From: Frateuria_A sp051900425
GTDB lineage: Bacteria > Pseudomonadota > Gammaproteobacteria > Xanthomonadales > Rhodanobacteraceae
Assembly (NCBI RefSeq): GCF_051900425.1
Contig: NZ_JBHZGK010000009.1
Coordinates: 62,001-126,000, forward strand
Length of the DNA: 64,000 bases
Reading direction: 5' to 3'
This document shows positions 17,388 through 25,421 of the stretch, one piece after another. Position 1 is the stretch's first letter. Each line of letters starts with the position of its first letter. The notes beneath the pieces are model-generated. The model worked only from the letters and a program-made list of their open reading frames with translations. It was not told the origin of the DNA and made no database searches. The position numbers were made by a program, and so were the translations under genes.

Positions 17388-18197
17388 TCAGAAACCCAGT
17401 TCGCGCCAATGCGACTGCAGCGCGCGCGTCGCCGTTCCGACCGCAAAGGCCTGGCCGTCCAGCTCGCGAACAGGCAGGATGCCGCGCACGCTCGAGGATA
17501 GGAAGAGCTCGTCCGCCTGGCGGAGTTCCTCAAGCGTGATCGGGCGCACCTGCGCGTGTGGCCAGGCCGCCAGCACTTCGGCCCGGGCCACGCCTGCGAT
17601 GCCGCAGCGATCGACCGCCGGTGTGGCAAGCACGCCCGCGAAAACCGCGAAGAGGTTCGCCGCCGTGGCGGAGATCGCCAGCCCGTTGGCGTCGCACAGC
17701 AGGCCCTCGGTGATCGCCGGGTCGTCCCACTCGGCCCGCGCCAGCACCTGTTCGAGGCGATTGAGGTGCTTGAGGCCGGCAAGCTGCGGCTGTGCCGCCA
17801 GGCGCGTGGCGCACAGGCGCACGCGGATGCCGTCGGCGTAGGCCGCCTCATCGCGCGGCGGAGCATCAAAGGCCGCAACGATGCGGGTGGCCTGTGCAGG
17901 CACGGGTGGCTTGTAGCCGCGGGCGCCCGTGCCCCGCGTCAGCGTGATGCGCACGACCGGCTGTGCCAGGTCCCGCGCCACGGCCTGCGCCTCGGCCAGC
18001 AGCATGGCAGGGTCCGGCATCGGCAGAGCCAGCCGGCGGCAGCCGTCCTGCAGGCGCTTGATGTGGCGCGGCCAAAGCGGCGCCCCGGCCCCGAGGAAAC
18101 GGATCGTCTCGAACAGGCCGTCGCCGTAGGCGAGCCCGCGGTCCAGCACGGAAACCCGGTCCCCGGCCTGGCCATCCACCAGCACGCGCGCGATCAA
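17388..18197 (-). CDS. pabC: Aminodeoxychorismate lyase
   Basis: PLP-dependent fold-IV enzyme (269 aa) that releases pyruvate from aminodeoxychorismate to give p-aminobenzoate. SVLDRGLAYGDGLFETIR is near residue 15. The PLP Lys is in GLKHLNRLEQVLARAEW, and the phosphate-binding part is EGLLCDANGLAISATAANLF. The start is most likely TTG at 18197, overlapping the pabB stop (TTGA) with GGGAG 7 nt upstream; a GTG five codons later is the alternative. It functions with the adjacent pabB. Confidence 0.92.
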   Translation of the reverse strand: MIARVLVDGQAGDRVSVLDRGLAYGDGLFETIRFLGAGAPLWPRHIKRLQDGCRRLALPMPDPAMLLAEAQAVARDLAQPVVRITLTRGTGARGYKPPVPAQATRIVAAFDAPPRDEAAYADGIRVRLCATRLAAQPQLAGLKHLNRLEQVLARAEWDDPAITEGLLCDANGLAISATAANLFAVFAGVLATPAVDRCGIAGVARAEVLAAWPHAQVRPITLEELRQADELFLSSSVRGILPVRELDGQAFAVGTATRALQSHWRELGF

Positions 18198-19540
18198 CCG
18201 GACGCTCCCAGTGCGCGCAGCAGGCCGCGGGCCTTGGCGCGGGTTTCGTCCAGTTCGCGTTCGGCCACCGAGTCGGCCACGATGCCCGCGCCGGCACGCA
18301 ACGTAACCTCGGGACCGATCTGGGTGAGCGTGCGGATGAGAATGTTGAGGTCGAGCTCTCCGCTCAGATCGAGATAGCCCAGCGCCCCGGTGTAGGCGCC
18401 GCGCGGCGTGTCCTCGATCGCCGCGATGATTTCCATGCAGCGCACCTTCGGGCAACCGGTGATGGTGCCGCCGGGAAACGTCGCGGCAATCACCTGCCCC
18501 GGCGTCACGTCCTCGCGCAGGCGTCCGCGCACGTTGGAAACGATGTGGTGCACGTGGGTGTAGCTCTCCACCACCATCAGCTCGTCGACCTCGACCGTGC
18601 CGGGCACGCAGACGCGGCCCAGGTCGTTGCGCTCCAGGTCGATCAGCATGACGTGTTCGGCCCGCTCCTTCGGATGCGCGGCGAGTTCACGGACGCGCGC
18701 CGCGTCGTCATCGCCCGCCACGCGCGGACGCGTGCCGGCGATGGGACGGGTCTGCGCGATGCCGTTGCGTACCTCGACCAGCCGCTCCGGAGAGGAACTG
18801 GCGACCGCCCAGCCGGGTTGCTGCAACAGGCCCGCGAATGGCGCCGGATTGGCCGTTCGCAGCGCCCCGTACAAGGCGGCTGGCGCAGGTGGCTGCGGGT
18901 ACTGCGCGCGCCAGGCGCGCGAGAGATTGGCCTGGAAGATGTCGCCCGCGTGCAGGTGCTCGTGGACACGGGCAACGCCATCGAGGAACCGCGCGGGCGT
19001 GTCCTCCTCGATGGCGATCGGAGGAGCGAGCGGCGGCAAGGCCAGGGACACGGCCAGGTCGGTCTCCATGGCATCGAGCAGGCGGGCATGCCCTGCCTCG
19101 GCCACCAGCATCGTCCGATCGCGGGCGTGGTCGACGATCACCGCAGCCGGGCAGCGCAGCGCCAGTGCCGTCGGCAGGCCATGGCCGGAAGGCAGGCGCA
19201 GCCGGGGTTCGATCTGGCCGGCCAGTTCGTACGCCAGCAGCAGCACCCAGCCGCCCTGGAACGGCAACCCGTCGTCGCAGGCTGGCTGGCATTCGGCCTG
19301 CCAGGCGGCGTCGAGGGCGTCGAGGAATCCTCCTTCGAGCCGGCGCCCCTGCCCGTCCAGCAACCGCCCGTCACCGCACAGGGTCAGGCAATCGCCCGGA
19401 AACGCGAACAGGATGTCGTAGCGTGCCTGCGCGCTGCCGCGCACCACGCTTTCGAGCAGGCAGGGATAGCGGTCCGCAAAAGCGGCGGCCGGCGCGAGCA
19501 GGTCGCGCCGGCCGTCGAGGACCCTCAGGTGGCGAGCCAC
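18194..19540 (-). CDS. pabB: Aminodeoxychorismate synthase component I
   Basis: Chorismate-binding enzyme (448 aa) of folate synthesis. Conserved blocks are GDIFQANLSRAW, KERAEHVMLIDLERNDLGRV, FPGGTITGCPKVRCMEII and YTGALGYLDLSGELDLNILIRT. The motif at 266-270 reads PIAGT, the form typical of anthranilate synthase TrpE, rather than the PIKGT of E. coli PabB, whose Lys is the covalent nucleophile. The coupled downstream pabC argues for PabB. The start is taken as GTG 19540, 8 nt after fabF; the longer open frame shadows fabF. Confidence 0.85.
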   Translation of the reverse strand: MARHLRVLDGRRDLLAPAAAFADRYPCLLESVVRGSAQARYDILFAFPGDCLTLCGDGRLLDGQGRRLEGGFLDALDAAWQAECQPACDDGLPFQGGWVLLLAYELAGQIEPRLRLPSGHGLPTALALRCPAAVIVDHARDRTMLVAEAGHARLLDAMETDLAVSLALPPLAPPIAIEEDTPARFLDGVARVHEHLHAGDIFQANLSRAWRAQYPQPPAPAALYGALRTANPAPFAGLLQQPGWAVASSSPERLVEVRNGIAQTRPIAGTRPRVAGDDDAARVRELAAHPKERAEHVMLIDLERNDLGRVCVPGTVEVDELMVVESYTHVHHIVSNVRGRLREDVTPGQVIAATFPGGTITGCPKVRCMEIIAAIEDTPRGAYTGALGYLDLSGELDLNILIRTLTQIGPEVTLRAGAGIVADSVAERELDETRAKARGLLRALGASG

Positions 19541-19548
19541 GCTTCCGC

Positions 19549-20802
19549 TCAGTGGCGGCGGAAGACGAGCGTGCCGTTGGTGCCGCCGAATCCGAACGAG
19601 TTGGAGATCGCCACGTCGAGGTCGGCCTTGCGCGCCGTGTGCGGCACGAAGTCGAGGTCGCAACCTTCGCTCGGCTCGTCCAGGTTGATGGTGGGCGGCA
19701 GCACCTGGTCGCGCAGCGCCAGGATGGTGAAGATCGCCTCGACGCCACCAGCGGCACCGAGCAAGTGGCCGGTGGTCGACTTGGTCGAACTCATCGCCAG
19801 CTTGTAGGCGTGCTCGCCGAACACCTTCTTGGCCGCCATCACCTCGCCAAGATCCCCCAGCGGCGTCGAGGTGCCGTGCGCGTTGATGTACTGCACCTCG
19901 GTCGGCTTGACGCCGGCGTCGTCCAGCGCCGCCTGCATGCAGCGCGCCGCACCCTCGCCGCCCTCGCTCGGGGCGGTGATGTGATAGGCATCGCCGCTCA
20001 TGCCGAAGCCGACCAGCTCGGCATAGATCTTCGCGCCGCGGGCCTTGGCATGTTCGTACTCCTCCAGCATCAGCACGCCGGCGCCATCCGACAGCACGAA
20101 GCCGTCGCGGTCCTTGTCCCACGGGCGACTGGCCTTGGTCGGCTCGTCGTTGCGGGTGGACATGGCCTTGGCCGAGCAGAAACCCGCCATCGCCGTGCCG
20201 GTGGTGGCGAACTCGGCGCCGCCGGCGATCATCACGTCCGCATCGCCGTACTGGATCATGCGCATGGCCAGGCCGATGTTGTGCGTGGCCGTGGTGCAGG
20301 CGGTGACACAGGCGATGTTGGGACCCTTCAGGCCGAACATGATCGACAGGTGGCCGGACACCATGTTGATGATCGAGCTGGGCACGAAGAACGGCGACAC
20401 GCGACGCGGGCCCTTCTCGTGCAGCTCGATCGAGGTGTCCTCGATGGTATTGAGGCCGCCGATGCCGGCGCCGACCGCCACGCCGATGCGCGGCGCGTTC
20501 GCTTCCGTGACCTCGAGCCCGGAATCGCGCAGCGCCTGGGTGCCCGCCGCGATGCCGTAGTGGATGAACGGGTCCATCTTCTTGACGTCCTTCGGCGGCA
20601 TCCACTGCGCCGGATCGAAGTCGCGGACCTGGCCGGCAATGCGCGTGGCGTAGCCGGTGGCGTCGAAATGCGTCACCTGCCCGATGCCGCTGTTGCCCTT
20701 GAGGATGTTGTCCCAGGCGGTGGCGATGTCATTGCCGACCGGCGAGATGATGCCCATGCCGGTCACTACAACACGCCGTCTACTCACGGGTCGTTCGCTC
20801 AT
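19549..20802 (-). CDS. fabF: Beta-ketoacyl-ACP synthase II
   Basis: Elongating condensing enzyme of type II fatty acid synthesis (417 aa). The Cys-His-His triad is visible: Cys169 in ACVTACTTATHNIG, His in INAHGTSTPLGD, and His in TKSTTGHLLGAAGG. It starts at ATG 20802 (MSERPVSRRRVVVTGMG) with AAGGA 9 nt upstream. It follows acpP after 187 nt that include a hairpin terminator, so it may be expressed at a lower level than acpP. Confidence 0.97.
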   Translation of the reverse strand: MSERPVSRRRVVVTGMGIISPVGNDIATAWDNILKGNSGIGQVTHFDATGYATRIAGQVRDFDPAQWMPPKDVKKMDPFIHYGIAAGTQALRDSGLEVTEANAPRIGVAVGAGIGGLNTIEDTSIELHEKGPRRVSPFFVPSSIINMVSGHLSIMFGLKGPNIACVTACTTATHNIGLAMRMIQYGDADVMIAGGAEFATTGTAMAGFCSAKAMSTRNDEPTKASRPWDKDRDGFVLSDGAGVLMLEEYEHAKARGAKIYAELVGFGMSGDAYHITAPSEGGEGAARCMQAALDDAGVKPTEVQYINAHGTSTPLGDLGEVMAAKKVFGEHAYKLAMSSTKSTTGHLLGAAGGVEAIFTILALRDQVLPPTINLDEPSEGCDLDFVPHTARKADLDVAISNSFGFGGTNGTLVFRRH

Positions 20803-20892
20803 GGATTTCAATCCTTACGTGTTCTCTCAGGCTCGCTGCCGCGCAACGGCCCCAGGTCCGGCCACCATACGGTATCGGACGTTTCAAAAGGC

Positions 20893-20922
20893 AGAAACGA
20901 AAACTGCGCCAAGGTGGCGCAG
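20893..20922 (-). terminator. Rho-independent terminator between acpP and fabF
   Basis: On the minus strand CTGCGCC-ACCTT-GGCGCAG forms a 7-bp GC-rich stem, followed directly by TTTTCGTTTC. Placed 67 nt after the acpP stop, it would cut part of the transcript and let acpP be made in excess over fabF and the pab genes. Confidence 0.75.
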
Positions 20923-20989
20923 CTTTCAGTATCGCCACGTGAACGGGATCCGCGCCGCCATGGGCGCGCAAAACCGCACACGAAACCGA

Positions 20990-21229
20990 TCAGTCCTTGG
21001 TGTGGGCCTTGATGTAGTCCACGGCCTGCTGAACGGTGGTGATCTTCTCGGCCTCTTCGTCCGGGATCTCGGTCTCGAACTCTTCCTCGAGGGCCATCAC
21101 CAGTTCCACCGTGTCCAGCGAATCGGCGCCCAGGTCGTCCACGAACGAAGCGTTCGCCGTGACTTCGTCTTCCTTCACGCCCAGCTGCTCGATGACGATC
21201 TTCTTGACGCGCTCTTCGATGGTGCTCAT
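20990..21229 (-). CDS. acpP: Acyl carrier protein
   Basis: Carrier of growing acyl chains, 79 aa and strongly acidic. The phosphopantetheine attachment Ser37 is in DDLGADSLDTVELVMALEEEF. A strong GGGAGG ribosome site lies upstream of the ATG. It sits between fabG and fabF and is followed by a terminator, in keeping with high expression. Confidence 0.98.
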   Translation of the reverse strand: MSTIEERVKKIVIEQLGVKEDEVTANASFVDDLGADSLDTVELVMALEEEFETEIPDEEAEKITTVQQAVDYIKAHTKD

Positions 21230-21294
21230 GTTGCCAAACCTCCCAAGGGGTGTGCTTTTTGTCGGGCCGGCACGGGTCCGGCAAAGGACGGCGG

Positions 21295-21300
21295 ATTGTA
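21295..21300 (-). promoter_or_regulatory. possible acpP promoter (-10 only)
   Basis: TACAAT lies 65 nt upstream of the acpP ATG on the minus strand, in the 192-bp fabG-acpP gap. I do not see a good -35 at 16-18 bp. The gap also holds an 8-bp inverted repeat (TTGTCGCC 21379-21386 and GGCGACAA 21402-21409) just after fabG. Confidence 0.25.
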
Positions 21301-21421
21301 GTGGCTAAGCGGCCAGGCCGCCATTATTCCGCCGACAGGTTCAAACGCGCCGTCCTGCGGACCGGCGCGAAAGGTCAATTGTCGCCTAAAAACGCGTCCT
21401 TGGCGACAACCGCGCCATACG

Positions 21422-22165
21422 TCAGGGCATGTACATGCCCCCGTTGACGTGTAGGGTTTCGCCCGTGATGTAGGCGGCGGCCGGCGATGCGAGGAAGCCC
21501 ACGGCCTTGGCGATGTCGCTCGCTTCGCCCAGTCGGCCCAGCGCGATCTGTCCCAGCAGGGCCTGCTTCGAGTCTTCCGGCAGCGCACGCGTCATGTCGG
21601 TATCGATGAAACCGGGCGCGACCACGTTGACGGTGATGCCGCGCGTGCCGATCTCCCGCGCCAGCGATTTGGAGAACGCGATGATGCCGGCCTTGGCAGC
21701 GGCGTAGTTCGCCTGCCCCGGATTGCCGGTGAGACCGATCACCGAGGCGATCGAGATGATCCGGCCCTTGCGTGCCTTCATCATGCCGCGCATCACGGCC
21801 TTGGAGGTGCGATAGACCGAGGTCAGGTTGGTGTCGAGGATCACCTGCCAGTCCTCGTCCTTCATGCGCATCAGCAGCTGGTCGCGGGTGATGCCGGCAT
21901 TGTTGACCAGGATCGAGATGGCACCGAACTCCTTGGCGACGCCGTCGACCAACGCCTCGACTGCGGCGCCGTCGGTCACGTCGAGCACGCGGCCGTGACC
22001 GCCGTTCGCAGCCAGTCGATTGCCGATGGCCTTGGCACCGTTTTCGCTGGTGGCGGTACCGATCACGGTGGCGCCCATGGCCGCCAGCTCGTCGGCGATC
22101 GCGGCACCGATGCCGCGGCTGGCGCCGGTCACCAGTGCGATTTCTCCTTCCAGGATCTTGCTCAT
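21422..22165 (-). CDS. fabG: 3-oxoacyl-ACP reductase
   Basis: NADPH-dependent short-chain dehydrogenase (247 aa) reducing 3-oxoacyl-ACP. The nucleotide motif TGASRGIG is at 13-20, followed by NNAG. The catalytic Ser141, Tyr154 and Lys158 lie in SIASVIGLTGNPGQANYAAAKAG. It is in the standard fabD-fabG-acpP order. Confidence 0.97.
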   Translation of the reverse strand: MSKILEGEIALVTGASRGIGAAIADELAAMGATVIGTATSENGAKAIGNRLAANGGHGRVLDVTDGAAVEALVDGVAKEFGAISILVNNAGITRDQLLMRMKDEDWQVILDTNLTSVYRTSKAVMRGMMKARKGRIISIASVIGLTGNPGQANYAAAKAGIIAFSKSLAREIGTRGITVNVVAPGFIDTDMTRALPEDSKQALLGQIALGRLGEASDIAKAVGFLASPAAAYITGETLHVNGGMYMP

Positions 22166-22228
22166 CGTCTTGCCCTTTTGCAGGAATTTTTTTGGGACGG
22201 ACGCATCGCCCGTCCGGTCGAAGATGAT

Positions 22229-23167
22229 TTACGCCAACGCCGCCTCGAGTTCGGCCGGCGTACCGATGGCGCGCGCATCCAGCCTCTTGTCGATGCGCTT
22301 GATGAGGCCCGAGAGCACCTTGCCCGGGCCGCATTCGAGCACGCGGGTGGCGCCGTTGCCGGCGAGCGCCTGCACGCATTCGGTCCAGCGCACGGGGAGA
22401 TAGAGCTGACGCTGCAGCGCGCCGCGGATCTCCTCCACGCTGCCGTAGCTGCGCGCCTCGGCGTTCTGCACCACGGGAATGCCGGGCAGCGACCACTCGA
22501 TCGTGGCCATGCGTTCGCCCAGGCGATCAGCAGCCTCGCGCATCAGCGCGCAGTGAGAGGGCACCGACACGGCCAGCTTGACCGCCTTCTTTACGCCCAG
22601 CTCGGCGAGTTTTGCCAGGGCGCGGTCGACCGCCTCCGCGTTGCCGGCGATCACCAGCTGCCCCGGCGAGTTGTAGTTAGCCGGCGAGACAATCTGGCCT
22701 TGCGCGACCTCCTCGCACACCTGCGCAATCTGCGCATCGTCACCGCCAAGAATCGCCGCCATCGCGCCCACACCCGGCGGGACCGCCGCCTGCATCAGGC
22801 GACCGCGCTCGGCCACCAGCGCGGCGGCATCGTGCAGCGACAGCGCGCCGGCGCAGACCAGCGCGCTGTACTCGCCCAGGCTGTGTCCGGACAGCTGCGC
22901 AGGCCGCGCGCCACCAAGGTTGGCCCAGACGCGCCACACCGCCACGCTCGCCGCCAGCAGCGCCGGCTGAGTGTTCTCGGTGCGGTTCAGTTGATCCTCC
23001 GGACCTTGCTGGCTGATCTGCCACAGGTCGACGCCGGCGCCCTGCGAAGCTTCCTCGAAGGTCGCCTGCACTTCCGCGTGCGCGGCGGCGAGGTCGGCCA
23101 GCATGCCGACCGATTGCGAGCCCTGGCCAGGGAAGACGAAGGCGAGCGAGGCGGCGGTGTCGGTCAT
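22229..23167 (-). CDS. fabD: Malonyl-CoA:ACP transacylase
   Basis: Loads malonate onto ACP (312 aa). The motifs are FVFPGQGSQSVGM at the N-terminus, the nucleophile Ser96 in LSGHSLGEYSALV, and the partner His in VSVPSHCALM near 200. Start ATG 23167 gives MTDTAASLAFVFPGQ. It is separated from fabH by 317 bp, most of it an inverted repeat element. Confidence 0.97.
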   Translation of the reverse strand: MTDTAASLAFVFPGQGSQSVGMLADLAAAHAEVQATFEEASQGAGVDLWQISQQGPEDQLNRTENTQPALLAASVAVWRVWANLGGARPAQLSGHSLGEYSALVCAGALSLHDAAALVAERGRLMQAAVPPGVGAMAAILGGDDAQIAQVCEEVAQGQIVSPANYNSPGQLVIAGNAEAVDRALAKLAELGVKKAVKLAVSVPSHCALMREAADRLGERMATIEWSLPGIPVVQNAEARSYGSVEEIRGALQRQLYLPVRWTECVQALAGNGATRVLECGPGKVLSGLIKRIDKRLDARAIGTPAELEAALA

Positions 23168-23262
23168 CGGTGTCGATCCATCAAAGGCAAAGAGGCGATG
23201 ATGCCAGCAGCGGCGCGCGTACGCAGCCGTATCGGGATACGCGCGCATGGCCGGGCGCTTTC

Positions 23263-23422
23263 GCAAGGCTTTCCCCATCCGCCTGTCGGCACCTTCCCCC
23301 GCAGACGGGGGAAGGCTCACCGCCGGACGTCCCGCGACCATGGCTTATCGTAAGCCTCGCTTTCGATCCCTTCTCCCGCCGGGGGGGGAAGGTGCCCGAA
23401 GAGCGGATGGGGAAAGCCTTGC
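23263..23422. repeat. dispersed inverted repeat, copy B (inside the fab operon)
   Basis: A 160-bp element with long imperfect inverted arms. The left arm starts GCAAGGCTTTCCCCATCCGC and the right arm ends GCGGATGGGGAAAGCCTTGC, its exact complement over 20 bp. Inner parts CACCTTCCCCC and GGGGGAAGGTG also pair. It occupies half of the fabH-fabD gap; the rest of that 317-bp gap shows nothing else. Related copies lie at 13566 and 63172. Confidence 0.85.
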
Positions 23423-23484
23423 CTAAGTCCCTCCCCCAAACGACGATGCCGCCCGAAGGCGGCATCGAACGAAGGGCGAACCGG

Positions 23485-24459
23485 CTAGTAGCGCAGCAGC
23501 GCCGAAGCCCAGGTGAAGCCGCCACCGAAGGCCTCCAGCAGGAGGTTCTGCCCGCGCTGCACCTTGCCCGAACGCACCGCGTAGTCCAGCGCCAGCGGCA
23601 CTGAACCGGAGGAGGTGTTGGCGTGCTTGTCGACGGTCACGATCACCTGGTCCATCGACATGCCCAGGCGCTTCGCGGTCGCTTCGATGATGCGAAGGTT
23701 GGCCTGATGCGGGATAAGCCAGTCCAGCTGCGAGGCCTCCATGCCGGCGGCCTTCAAGGTCTGCTCCACCAGCGAGTCGAGCGTCTTGACCGCGACCTTG
23801 AACACCTCGCGGCCAGCCATCTTGATGCGCACGCCATGATTGGGCTCGTCGCGGAAGCCGACCGACACGCCGACCGGATTCCACAGCAGTTCCTTGTAGC
23901 CACCGTCGGCGTGCAGGCAGGTGGCATAGATGCCCGGCTCGTCGCTGGCCTCGAGCACGACCGCGCCGGCGCCGTCGCCGAACAGCACGCAGGTCTCGCG
24001 CTCCTTCCAGTCGACCATGCGGGTCAGCGTCTCGGCGCCGATCACCAGCGCTTTCTTCGTCTGGCCACTGCGGATGAACTTGTCCGCCACGCCCAGCGCA
24101 TAGACGAAGCCCGAGCAGGCGGCATTGACGTCGAATGCGGCGCATCCGTTGGCGCCCAGGCGGTTCTGCACCAGGCATGCGGTGGACGGGAAGATCAGAT
24201 CCGGCGTCGTGGTGCCCAGCACGATCAGGTCGAGCTCGGAAGCCTTGACGCCGGCCGCAGCCAACGCGCGCTCGGCAGCGAGGAAGGCCAGGTCGCCGGT
24301 GGTCTCGCCCTCGGCGGCCACATGGCGCTGGCGGATGCCGGTGCGGCTCTGGATCCATTCGTCGCTGGTCTCGACGAATTTCTCCAGGTCGAAATTGCTC
24401 AGGACGCGTTCGGGCAGCGCGCTGCCGGTGCCGATGATGCGGGCGTAGGTCGAAGCCAT
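23485..24459 (-). CDS. fabH: Beta-ketoacyl-ACP synthase III
   Basis: Initiates fatty acid synthesis by condensing acetyl-CoA with malonyl-ACP (324 aa). The catalytic Cys115 is in DVNAACSGFVYALG, His in WLIPHQANLRII, and Asn in KHANTSSGSVPLALD. The ATG at 24459 gives MASTYARIIGTG. It directly follows rpmF; plsX, which separates the two in E. coli, is absent here. Confidence 0.97.
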   Translation of the reverse strand: MASTYARIIGTGSALPERVLSNFDLEKFVETSDEWIQSRTGIRQRHVAAEGETTGDLAFLAAERALAAAGVKASELDLIVLGTTTPDLIFPSTACLVQNRLGANGCAAFDVNAACSGFVYALGVADKFIRSGQTKKALVIGAETLTRMVDWKERETCVLFGDGAGAVVLEASDEPGIYATCLHADGGYKELLWNPVGVSVGFRDEPNHGVRIKMAGREVFKVAVKTLDSLVEQTLKAAGMEASQLDWLIPHQANLRIIEATAKRLGMSMDQVIVTVDKHANTSSGSVPLALDYAVRSGKVQRGQNLLLEAFGGGFTWASALLRY

Positions 24460-24584
24460 GGACTTTCCATCTGCATGCGGGGGCGATGGCCAGGCCACGC
24501 CGGAGCCGCAACGTTACGTTCGCGGACGCCGAAACGCAAAGCGGCGCGTCGCCGCGCCGCCGTGTTGCGTCCGATGGAAGCCGC

Positions 24585-24776
24585 TTACTCGGCGTCGACG
24601 GCCGCGGCGGTGTCGATCACCTTCTTGCCGCGGTAGTAGCCGTCCTTGGTGACGTGATGGCGCAGGTGCACCTCGCCGCTGGTCGGGTCGGTCGCCAGCT
24701 GCACGGTCTTGAGCTTGTCGTGCGAACGACGCATGCCGCGGGTGGACGGGGTCTTGCGGCTCTTGGCAACGGCCAT
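24585..24776 (-). CDS. rpmF: 50S ribosomal protein L32
   Basis: A 63 aa basic ribosomal protein. It begins MAVAKSRKTPSTRGMRRSHD, the standard L32 N-terminus, and contains LRHHVTKDGYYRGKKVI. The zinc-binding Cys of some L32 proteins are not present. It is 16 nt downstream of yceD in the conserved yceD-rpmF pair. Confidence 0.97.
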   Translation of the reverse strand: MAVAKSRKTPSTRGMRRSHDKLKTVQLATDPTSGEVHLRHHVTKDGYYRGKKVIDTAAAVDAE

Positions 24777-24792
24777 GGGTGTATCTCCGGCT

Positions 24793-25311
24793 TCAATCGG
24801 TTTTCTTGAGTTCGCGCAAAACCGCGAACGGGTTGTCGTTGGGCTCCGACACGGGTTCATCCGGGCCGGGGCCAGTCACCTCGGGTGGCAGGCTGCTGTC
24901 CGGATTGACCGGCACCAGCGGCACTGCCAAAAGCAATTCGTCCTCGATCACGGCGGCCAGGTCGAGCTTGCCGTCGTCCTCGACCAGCAGCGGTTCGCAG
25001 CCCGGCGGCAGGGCCGCCTCCTCGCGCTCGCTGCGGATCAGGCCAAGCCGGCTGTCCACCGTCAGGGGCAGCACGAACGGCTCCAGCGTGCGCTGACAGG
25101 TCAGTGTCAGCGGCGCCTCGACGTGCACCTGAAGGTAGGCCGTGCCGAAATCGTCGCGACCGAAGTCCAGCTCGTACTGCGCCGCTCCCTCGTTGCCGGC
25201 CAGCATCCCGCACAGACGGGACATGGCGGCCACGGGAAGCGCTCCGGCAAACGAACGCCGCGCCGAGACCATGCGCCAAGCGTCCACGGACTCTGGCAGT
25301 GTCACGGACAT
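24793..25311 (-). CDS. yceD: YceD family protein (DUF177), 23S rRNA accumulation factor
   Basis: A 172 aa acidic DUF177 protein. In E. coli its homologue is needed for normal 23S rRNA levels, and the gene is almost always paired with rpmF. The family core LTLTCQRTLEPFVLPL and the acidic KLDLAAVIEDELLLAVPLVP segment are present. The ATG lies only 9 bp from a good -10 element and has no Shine-Dalgarno, so the mRNA should be leaderless or nearly so. Confidence 0.9.
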   Translation of the reverse strand: MSVTLPESVDAWRMVSARRSFAGALPVAAMSRLCGMLAGNEGAAQYELDFGRDDFGTAYLQVHVEAPLTLTCQRTLEPFVLPLTVDSRLGLIRSEREEAALPPGCEPLLVEDDGKLDLAAVIEDELLLAVPLVPVNPDSSLPPEVTGPGPDEPVSEPNDNPFAVLRELKKTD

Positions 25312-25320
25312 AATCGCGAA

Positions 25321-25349
25321 ATCTTAGGGTCGGCGGGGGTCCAAGTCAA
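25321..25349 (-). promoter_or_regulatory. promoter of the yceD-rpmF-fab operon
   Basis: Minus strand: TTGACT (25349-25344), 17 bp, TAAGAT (25326-25321). The -35 matches 5 of 6 and the -10 4 of 6 positions with ideal spacing. Only 9 nt separate the -10 from the yceD ATG, so the expected start of transcription is 2-3 nt before it. Confidence 0.7.
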
Positions 25350-25421
25350 CCGAGCCATCCGGGCTTTGCCTCCCGACGGGACTGCGGCAGACTGCCCTTC
25401 CGATCGTAACCGGTTGTCCTC

